DNA of 64,000 nucleotides, from contig NW_024037051.1 in the NCBI RefSeq assembly GCF_015706575.1, positions 18,557,153 through 18,621,152 on the forward strand, in the 5' to 3' direction. Source of the DNA: Patiria miniata (Eukaryota; Echinodermata; Asteroidea; Valvatida; Asterinidae). The first letter of the stretch is position 1, and each line of letters starts with the position of its first letter. Positions 37,601-48,400 of this stretch are shown here, one piece after another. The translations under genes were made by a program, and so were the position numbers. Below the pieces are notes generated by a model, which made no database searches, had not been told where the DNA came from, and was given only the letters and a program-made list of their open reading frames with translations.

Positions 37601-39384
37601 AATTTATAGAATGGGGAATTGTAAGGTCAGAGAATCAGTCTAGTAGCAGGCTTGTAGCCCTTCTCAGGTGTGTAATCAATTGCAAAGAAAATGCGGAACT
37701 AAATATGAAATTACCGTAGGAGCAGTTTTTGGGAAAAAAAAAAAGTTTTTCTCCAACGCTGGTTGGCCGACCAGCGTTGGAAAAATATGATTTTTCTTGA
37801 AAATGTCAGCACACAAGGAGCCACGATTTTACAGGATGCCTTATAGACTGTCATTCCCTAACAATCCAGTGAGGTAGGCCCTATTTTGTGAAAATTTCAT
37901 CATTTCGTTTTTTTATGTTTGCAAATGTTGTATCTTCCCTTAATTAAACGTCCTTGCATGCAATTTGGAATAAAAATAGAAGCATAGTGATTAAAAAAGT
38001 ATATTGCAGGAGAACCGTACATTCTGTTTGCTTTGAAGTCACTTTTGAAGTACAATAAGCCCACATCAGTTACCTAGCATGGCTATAAAGTTTAAAATTA
38101 CTGTGTTTAGAGCTACAGTCCATCATTTGCGTCAATCCAAAAAGTAAACTGACATAATTTTTGATGAAAAAACATACTTGGTTGAAAGGTACAGTGAGAG
38201 GAATAAAACTCTGTGAATTTATTCTTTCTGGCATGCTGTCATTTTGAAGAAATCAACGAAAGAAGGACTTTCCAACGATGCGTCTAAAGACGCATCTTTG
38301 GAAACTTCCGTTAGGCCTAGTAGTTAATTTTTTATTCAGCAAAGCACGAAGCATTCGTCGGTTCAGTGTGCGACACCGTGAAGCTGCAATCGGCTCAGTG
38401 AGAACGTGTCTCAGATGCTGAATTCAGGCCCAATTTAAAACATGATTCAGCAACATTTGATTTGAAAACAAGATACTAGAATTATTTTTTCTCGAAATAT
38501 ACAGCTGAAACTTCATCAGGTTAGTTGTTCAGCACCCTTCTTTAGATTGTGAGCATGTTTGTTGCTTTAAACGAACAAAATGCACAAATTACAAATGGGC
38601 AATTCCACGGTAACGGAAGGACGTTTTCACTCATTAAATAAAATTTCAAATGTGTGTATCACAGACACTGTTCATAGTTACAGCAAACAAATGTCACAAT
38701 TGTATTGCTATAATGCTACTTTCATTTCCCACACTTTTGGGGGCATGAATGCCTCCCGTTTATGAATTATGAATATTACTGAGGTCGGTAACGGAAGGAC
38801 GGTAAAACGGACAAGGGTTTTCCAACTTACTCGCGTTTTGCGTAAACTCTGTGAATTTTATGGGGCAATTATATTTTAAAGGTAGGAAATGGAATCCCTG
38901 AAGCTTTATCTATACTATACCGCCTTTCATTTGACTTTAAGTGTTTCGGTAATATAATTACAACTTTTTAAGCAGATTATAATTTGGTAACGGAAGGACG
39001 GTAACGGAAGGACAAAAGGTTTACTCAATTATAGCATGAACAAAATGTGAATTTACACTAATTATACAAGTGAAACAAATTGCTGAAATGTGTAACTGAA
39101 TGTGAAATCAACAATATGCAGACCTGGCATAAATAATTATACCCAAGAAACTATTGAGATAAAGATAGAAGCCTGCTAATTAATGATAACAAAAGAAACA
39201 CGAAAACAACCCAAAACACATAATTCACGAACACAGGACTACTACAGAAATAGACTTCAAACCCATCACCTCAATCCTTAAAAGTTTAAATACACAGTAT
39301 TTGAACTCTTGAGTATATTGGTTACATGTTCACCAACAACTTTTAATAATAATACCGGTAGGTTCAAAGGTTTACCTAAAGGGT

Positions 39385-39415
<31 letters not shown>

Positions 39416-42400
39416 CGACCAGCCTACATGTACATTTAAGGTAAAAACATCTACCGGTAGAACTGATGGCTTCAGTTAGGTGTTGCTTTTAATTGAACTC
39501 TCAAATCAATGTTTGAAATCAAATTACAATGATTTAGAGTAGTAACAATTTAGTAATAAACATCCAAACTGAAATTGTTAACTTGGGCATAATTTGTCAA
39601 AGATTGCACCTCACATGTCTTACACATGTAAATTGAATGAAAGTGCCCCAAAGTACCGGTACTTTCTGCCATCTCATTTTTGACTTAATTTGCTTCTGGA
39701 ATGGCTTCACAGAATTCGTATCTTTCTCTATTGTCCATGAATGCTGATGGCAGCAACTTTATGATTTGATTTTCTGCAACAACTCCATACGTGTACAAGT
39801 ACTGGTACATCGGCATATATGTACATATGTACATTGTACATGCCTGTGCCATCCTTTGTAATAAACACCTTGCCCTGCTTATCCCACTTTTGTGAAGGTG
39901 GGTCACATGAATGTCCTTTCAATGCTCATTATACATGCATGTATTTGCAGTGATTTTCATTTTTCAAATATGAGCGCAAATGTCGTAACATTTGATAAAA
40001 ATACGATTTGTCCTTCCGTTACCGTCCTTCCGTTACCAATTTGGTAACGGAAGGACGTGATTTAATTAATTGTAATTAAAAAACGATAAGTACAGCAGTG
40101 TCAGTTATAATGTCATATTGAAGGCCTACCTAAACTTGCTTTGCACAATAACTTTCAATGCATTCATACTGCAAGTTTTAAAAATAAATTAAAAATATGT
40201 ATTTTTTCGGTAACGGAAGGACATTTTCGAAGGCTGAAATATTAGAAGTCACTGAAGCGAAACAAATTACGCAAAATGTTAAAAACAAGTTTTAGTCGGT
40301 TTTTCAAGACCAATACTTTCTCATGACAGAAACTGATGGCATTAGTACATATTTTTGTGTGTCTATTGGTAGAATACTTTCATATCACTATTAATCACAT
40401 TTTTAGGATTAAAACAGAATTATTACATAATCCTATTTTTTGGTACCGAAATGTATAAAAAATAAAATTCCGACTTCAAATCTTGAAAATATAGACTTTT
40501 AGCTTTCATTTGATGCCAAATTTGTTTCAGTCACATGTATTTGAATTTTTTGGTGTCACGTCCACTTTGGTGTGGAATTGCCCAAATGATGGAAGGTACC
40601 TTTAATACATACATGTAAGGCTAATTGTACGATACCTGGTGTATTGTTTGTTTGCGTCCTGCACTGCCTGGTACAGTATAAGGTCCCCCCCCCCCCTCAA
40701 AAAAAAACCCTGGCTCTCTATTCAAACATTTGTCAAGTAGGAGGTTTAATGATAAAAAAATAAACACTAGGAGGTCAAAGCTCAACTACCTGTTTGCATT
40801 GGTCGTACACAATCACAGCGAACTCAAAGAGTAATTAAGCATCATGCATGCATACACCTGGCTTTCCTAAAAGACTTTTGGGCCTTTTCACGCTACCATC
40901 TTGTCTACCCTTGGTGAAATTAACACTGGTCCTCTGTGCTGCAATAAGTGATACCACATCTCGCAAACACATTCTTTTTATATCAGAAATATCAGAAATA
41001 AAACAACATGGTTGATGTGTTTTGTGTTTGAATTGAGTCACACCTACCGGTAGAATATGCCCCCAAACTTGCGCTGACAAAAAAAAGTGATCAGATACCG
41101 GTACATAGGCCTACTTGAAACTCCTTAAAATCACCCTCATTTAGAAACAGGGTATGGCTGGGCTCTGGTTTAAAAAAAGGGGGGGGGGCAGAGAAGTGAT
41201 TTAGAGGAGGAACTTGGTCAAATTTGGTGATCAATACTCAGGCGTGCAACTGGGAAATCACAAAAAAAGAGGAAATCAAATTTTTCCCAGACTTTGTACA
41301 GTGTTTTTCTATTTTCAATGGCACACATGGGAAGTAAAAAAAGAGGAAATCAGCTGATCCGAGGAAAGTTGCATGCCTGAATACCACAGTACCGCCCGAA
41401 AAAAAACTAAGGTATTATTTACAAAATCATAATGGTAGGAGTAAGAAATGATCAATTAACCATGGGGTGATTTTTCGCTTTGAAAATTGGAGAAGGAATG
41501 GAGGAAGAGAATCAAAATTTGTGAGGTGATGAAATGAAGTTGTTTCTTCAGAGCTTGAGACAAAAGTGACAGCATAGCAATTTTTCCTTCCCGCCTAAAG
41601 TTTTTACCTCCAGGATGTACATAAAGAACCACCCCCACTTCTCATTTGCCCATAGCCTGGTCTTGCAATAAAGTCAGTCCTTCTGATTTGAGGCGTGCGA
41701 TCACACCTAAAAAATCACACACCTAGAAAAATCACACGCCTAGAAAAATCACACGCCTAGAAAAATCCAGGTGTGCCTTTTTTCACACGCCTGTGATTTT
41801 CAAATCAGAAGGACTGTAAAGTTACTAGAGTGTGTCCTGCTCAAGCAGACCTACTTTTTGTGTTTCCATGGACTGTAATAAACACCCTAAACTTGAGTTA
41901 TTTGGGGTCATATTGTAACAGCAATTATGTGTGTCCTGTATTTTATTTATTTATTTATTATCCACATCCAACAGCAGAACAAACCGCCAATTACAGGACT
42001 GGTTAAAAAATATTATACAATTATTAAAAAATATATATATATATATACACAAATATGATCAAAAAGAATCATTATAAAAAATATATATTGATGTTATAAA
42101 CACAAACTAAAAACAAAATATATGTACATGTACATGTATATAGGGATGAAACAAGCACTGTGAATTATGTGATAGGAGAGGATTTCATTGGATATGCATA
42201 TATACATGTAGATATATAAAATGCTAAAAAGTAATGGATAAAAAAACAAAACAAAAAAACAACAAAAAAAAACAGAAGACACAACGCACATATACTTTAG
42301 ACAAACACAAGACAACAACAAAACAAACAAAATCATGGTTGACACGATCAAAGGCCTTAGAGAAATCAATGTAGATAACATCCAACTGCTCCCTCCGTTC

Positions 42401-45400
42401 AACAGCATGGTAAGCCTCCTGCAATAATGATGTTAGATTGGTGGAGCAATCTCTGCCAGAGATGAAACCATGCTGCTGCTCGGAGATGGCTGGTTGGACG
42501 TGACACATGATATGCTCACTTAAGATCTTTTCAAAAACCTTGGATACCTGAGGGAGCAAGGAAATTGGTCTGTAGTTAGCAACATTGTGTTTTTTGCCAG
42601 ATTTATGGATAGGAACAATATTAGCAGCTTTCCAACGAGAGGGAAAGCAACCCTCCAGGGTAGCCCTATTAAACAAATATGTTATCCCTGCACATTTGCA
42701 CAACATGGGTGTATTTAAGCTTACATCACAACAAAGTCACATGGTCTGTTGTGCAACCTTTTGGTTACGTAACAAGTTTGTTTGATGATAACCTTACATC
42801 ACAACAAAGTCACATGGTCTGTTGTGCAACCTTTTGGTTACGTAACAAGTTTGTTTGATGATAACCTTACAACAGGCTTATCTACCGTATTACAATGAAG
42901 TGTTTGACAGTATTTCCTGTCATTGTCAATGATACAGGTACCGTTAAGGCGTTATGTATGGTATGTCATATTGCACCAACCCAAAACTGCAAAGTCACTG
43001 GGCAATGTTTGCCTGTAAAAGTTGCTGTTTCATCAATATTGTGCATAAATCATACTTTAATTGCTCATCAATGCTTTGCACGTGAACATCTGTACATGTA
43101 CCGGTACCGGTGTATACAAATACGAACTCGTTTTATCTCGAGGACAATGCTTTGTTTCCCTTTGTCCTTGTAATACTCTCCCATAAGCACACAAACTTAC
43201 TACAGAGGACCATCAACAATAAGCCTTCTGCAAGTAAAGTTTGACCTTTGTTTGCAGCAAGTTGTACCCCGACTTCACCAAACTTTGTTAGCTGCAATTT
43301 AGGCAGTAGTTTAAAGGGCCTAATTTTGAAATCGGAATCCGCCTGACTGACAACATTTTAGACAATGTTTTTTAGGGCAACATAGTTTGTAAGTTTACAT
43401 TCAAAATATATCAACAGGGTACCGGTAGGAGACTAAACCAAAATATTTAAAAAAAAATTTCAACCTGCCAATACTATATTTGGAAATGTGAGGTTTTTTT
43501 TGTTTGTTTTTTATGCTTGGTCTCGGTCTCGGTAGTCTTGGTCTCGGTCTTGGTCTCGATCTTCAAAAGTCTCCGTCTCGGAAGTCTGGTCTCGTTCTCG
43601 AAAGAGCTGGTCTCGGCTAGCATACAAAAGACTAGTACACGATACAAAACATGACTCAGCAACTTTTGAATTAAAACTGAGATCCCAGAATATTCTTTTC
43701 TCGGAGTAAACATGTATACAGCATTCACAGAGCAGAGCTAAACTTTTTCAGGTTAGTTGTTTAAAGCACCCATCTTTTGAGCAATTAAAGTTGTTTCAAA
43801 TGAAAAAAAAAATGCACGAATGATAACACGCAGAGCTTGGGTATATTCTAACACGGGAGTCTGTGACTAGACTAGCCAGTGTTTGATACCGAGATGTGAC
43901 ACAAAATGTGAACGTGAACTGGCAAATAAGTCTTTCACGCCCTTCATTAGACAGACACTTTATGTACAGTACATACCAGTTTGGGGTTGTTGATGACACC
44001 AGTGTTGTAACCAAACTGCAGAGAAGAACCAATCACAGCCGAGGCTGTAGCAAAGACTAGCGGCACAGTCAACGGCCTCTGAAGACAAAAAAAAAAATAA
44101 TAATAATTATTTTCATCACTACATGTAAATGCAACAATTAGGACTAAACTAAGACTTGAGTGCATCATGATCTACAAATGTAGCAGAGTTTTCGATTCTC
44201 AATTTTTGGATTCATCTGGCATTTGTCTGGTCACACAGACTGACACACACCCGCACACGTGCGCACATACACTCTTGAATTACTATACTCCCGAGGACAA
44301 TGCTTTGTGTTTCCCTTTGTCCCTTAAATATAACACTCTTCCATAGACTAAGCACACGAACCTACTACAGAGGACCGTTTTGTACAAAAGACCCAATGCC
44401 CAAGGACTGAAAGGATCCTCTTCTCCCTTTGTGTGTCTGTCCTTGGGGTTATGTAGAACACATACAGGTACTCAATCGTCAAAATATAGCCGTGACAGCA
44501 TGACCGGACGGTTCTTCTTCAAGAAGCAAGAAATCATAAATATTTTCCATATAGATCGTGGTTGTTCTGTTTTAAGTCGATCACTGGCTTTGTGAAATGA
44601 ATGACTGCTACATTGGACTCTTGCAATCTCACGTTTAATCTCATCTGGGCTTGGATAATACTAGGGAAAAGGACCAGTTTTGTGAAGTCCAATTTCGACT
44701 GCATGGGCCTTATTCACGAGTTGGCCATTTTTGTCGAGTTCGCTGAATGTATTTCATTAAGTGTTAACTGTTGAATTACAGGGATGGCGCCAGACTTTTT
44801 ATGCAGGCACAATGCAGCTTTATTTTACTGTCATTTTATTTTTAAATATGGCTTTTAACATTAGGGAATGTTTAATTACAAATTTTTATTCACTGAAGCA
44901 GACTGGAATTTATTATACCGGTACATTAACTTGCTTTCATTTCTCTACAGAAGCAAGATTTTACCTAACTTTCAATTCAATATGGCCGACTTGTTAATAA
45001 GGCCTATACTGTCATTTTTGGTCTGCTGGATTCAAACTACACATTGACTGCCAGCTCTAAAAGTCAAATTCCTGATGAGCATTGGAGCTGGAGTTTCTCA
45101 AGCTAGTCCTACATGCACATGTACACTGTACCAGTACGCTAATACACAGCCAACATTACTAAAACATATGTCATAAGAAATGAACTGGACAAATCTGCTC
45201 CTCCCCCATCCGTCCCCCCCCCCCCCCTCCCAATTTTGATGAGTCATGATCTTAATGTTATAGTCAGTGGGCTTGTGGTGGCCCATATGCAATTTCGGGT
45301 ACACTCTTTGAAACTCTCAGTATCACTAGAGGATACCTCAAGAAGTTCCAAACCACTTGATGCCATTTTTTTCTGACACTTTTGTGGGCGTGGCCATGAT

Positions 45401-48400
45401 TTTAAAAAGTGGGGGGCATCGCGTGCAAAAAATAATAAAAAAATTTTACTTTTCTTTTTCGCATTTGGACAGTTCACCCAAGTGCTACATCACAAGAAAA
45501 AAAAAATCCACAATTTTGCCTCTTTTGGGGGTGGGCCAACATTTTAAAAAGTGGGGTCACATGTCGCTAACAGAAAATCGACCTGTAAAATGCAATCTTG
45601 AGGTTTTTTGTTTTTGTTTTTGTTTTTGTTTCAATCCATTATAATTTGCCAAGGAAAAAACGTTTACATGTCAACTCATAAATTCTTTGGCTCCCATTTG
45701 GGGGGCGTGTCACACTTTTTTCATAAAAAGGGGGCATACGTGTATTCCAAAAGGAAGCTTGTGCGAGCCCATGTGGATTATTGCACATTCTTTCAAACTC
45801 TCACAAACACCTCTGGACACCTCAACAAGTGAAAATCTGCTCCACCCCACTCTTCCCCCCCCCCCCCATTGGCCATTAAAATGGCAGCCGTTTTTAACAT
45901 ATATCTGGCATATTGTACACATACATACATGGACAAATAATCAATTTTATGAGACATTTATGTTTTGATATACAGTGAAATCTCGATAAGTCAAACTTTG
46001 AGAGAATGGGCTCAAAATGTGAGCTAAGCTGAGTTTTGAGTCAAGCAGGGTTGTATATCACTGTTATACATTGTACAACTGAAGGGAATAATTAGTCTTT
46101 GTTTGACTTAACAGGAGGTTTGATTTATCAACATTGTTTGATTTATCAACATTGCTTCAAATGTCGGCTGATGACTGCAAATGGTGCCCGACTAAACTTA
46201 GTGCAAATATATGGGAGTCCAGAGAGGCCACATAAAGCGTATTCTCGACCATAACCCAATCTAAAAACACGTTAAAATTGTGCAGCAGCATGATTCCAGT
46301 CAAACCAGTGAGTTTGGCGGTTTTGAGACATCATCTTTCATTGAAAAAAAAACTTTTTCATTTTGCCGACGCGCATGGCCACGGCGACGTGCGCGCATAC
46401 CAGAAACCAAGACTTTTTTTTTTGGCCTTAACCATGTTAACTCAAAACTCTGTTTTCCACACCAAATTATAAGGGATTGTAACAAATACAAAAACAAAAC
46501 AAAAAAGCTCAAGATTGCCTGTTACAGGTCGATTTTCTGTTAGCAACGTGTGCCCCCACTTATTTAAAAGGTTGCCCCACCCCCAAAAGAGGCACAATTG
46601 TGGAATTTTTTTTTCTTGTGATGTAGCACTCGAGTTAACTATCCCAATGTGAAAAAGATTTTTTGTTTTTTAATAATTTTTTACGCGCGAAGCCCCCACT
46701 TTTTAAAATCATGGCCACGCCCACGAAAGGGTCAGGAAAAAATGGCATCAAGTAGTTTTGAACTTCTTGAGGTATCCTGTAGTGATCCTGAGAGTTTCAA
46801 AGAATGTACCCGAAATTGCATATGGGGGGTCATTTTCGACCGTAAGCCCACTGACTATTATGGAGGAAGCATGTACATGTAATGGGAAGGAATAGTTTGT
46901 CAGGATTCAGGTCCCTCAGACCCAAACCAACTCAGACCCATCCCAATTCGGACCCATCAGTTGGTAAAATTTCTGTCAGGACTTCGGCTGTCAGGACGCT
47001 AGGGGTGCGTTTTGGCGGTCATAACCAAGAATTGGTTCGGTGGTTTCTCTTTGGTTGGTTTTTAATTGTTTTGGGGATTTGAGTACTACATGATCATGCG
47101 TAATTCTAACCCAATTAAAATTGCTGAAGAAATTCACCGACAAGAAACTACCAAACCAATTCTTGGTTATGACCACCAAAACGCACCCCAGCTGTCGGCA
47201 ATCATGTTCTAAGCGTTGTTATTTGCGCGGACACGGCATGAAGTCAGTTCGTTCCGACATTTTGCACACAAGCTCAGATGAGCAATATATCCTGTGTGTA
47301 CAAGTAGTTTTTTTGTAGAGAGGATCCATAGTAAACACACATTATTCTTTTTTTACCTTGTTACATACATATGCCCTTAAAGGGAAAATACAACATTTGC
47401 AAACATCAAAAAATAAAACTACCAAATCATTTTGAAATACCTTGCTGGACTGTTAGTGAATGACAGTGTAAAGCATCCTGTAAAATCATGGCACCTGGTA
47501 TACTGTCATTTTCAAGAAAAGTGGTATTTTTGTATCAATTTCCAACGCTGATCGGCCGATCAGCGTTGGAAAAAACTGGCTTTTTTTTCAAATACTGGCC
47601 CCAATTGACCATCGCACTTGTTTGCAATCGATTACAAACCTATGACCGGGTACGAGCCAGCTAGACTGGTTCCCTGACCTTACAATTCCCCAATGTATGT
47701 AAACTGCTCTGTTTCTTCTTATATGGAGTCAGGGAACCAGACTACAGGAAAATGATTGTTTTTCTTGGTTTTTATAGCATTTTCGAACCCAAAACCTCAA
47801 AAAGTCAGTGTAACTATATTTGCTATATATTTCCAACCCCCCAATTCCATCCATTTCTGAAAATTACAGCAAAAGCAAATGATGTATATTCCCTTTAAAG
47901 GGAATACATCATTGGCTTTTGCTGTAATTTTCAGAAATGAACTATTTGAGGGGTTACTACATGTATAATAGATCAAACATTGTTTCACTGACATGTTTGA
48001 AGTTTTGTGTTCGAAAATGCTGGAAAAAAACAAGAAACACACAAACGGTGGAGTAGTCTGGTTCCCTGACTCCACTAAAGATAAAATGGACCAATTTATG
48101 GATGCCGGAAAATTGTAAGGTAAGGGAACCAGTCTAGCTGGCCTGCACCCGTTCATGAACATGTAACCAATAGCAAATAAAATTTGGAGTGAAAAAATGG
48201 TGAAATTGGAGTGCTCAGTAGTTGAAAAATAGTTAGGTCTTTCCAACGGTGGTCGGCCGACCACCGTTGGAAATTTACACAAAAATACCATTTTCTTGAA
48301 AATGACTTCACACCAGGTGCCATAATTTTACAAAGTGCTTTAGACTGTCATTTACCAACATCCTAGTGAGGCATTTTGTTAAAACTTGGAGTTGTATTTT

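Larger units (their letters stand above)
33576..43976. other. 10.4-kb intron 2 of the - strand GLUT gene
   Basis: No exon was found between exon 2 and exon 3. It contains three family-A copies, an interrupted family-B copy with a 2-kb insertion, a LINE fragment and hairpins, listed separately. The remainder is AT-rich sequence. Confidence 0.6.

Noticed and set aside
42224..42330. Extension of the RT frame past [11 protein letters not shown]
   Set aside because: Beyond about 42335 the translation is low-complexity hydrophobic sequence from an A-rich tract, with no RT similarity.
45357..46882. Pairs of mirror-image proteins from both arms
   Set aside because: The frames are the two copies of one long inverted repeat read on opposite strands; they contain no domain.
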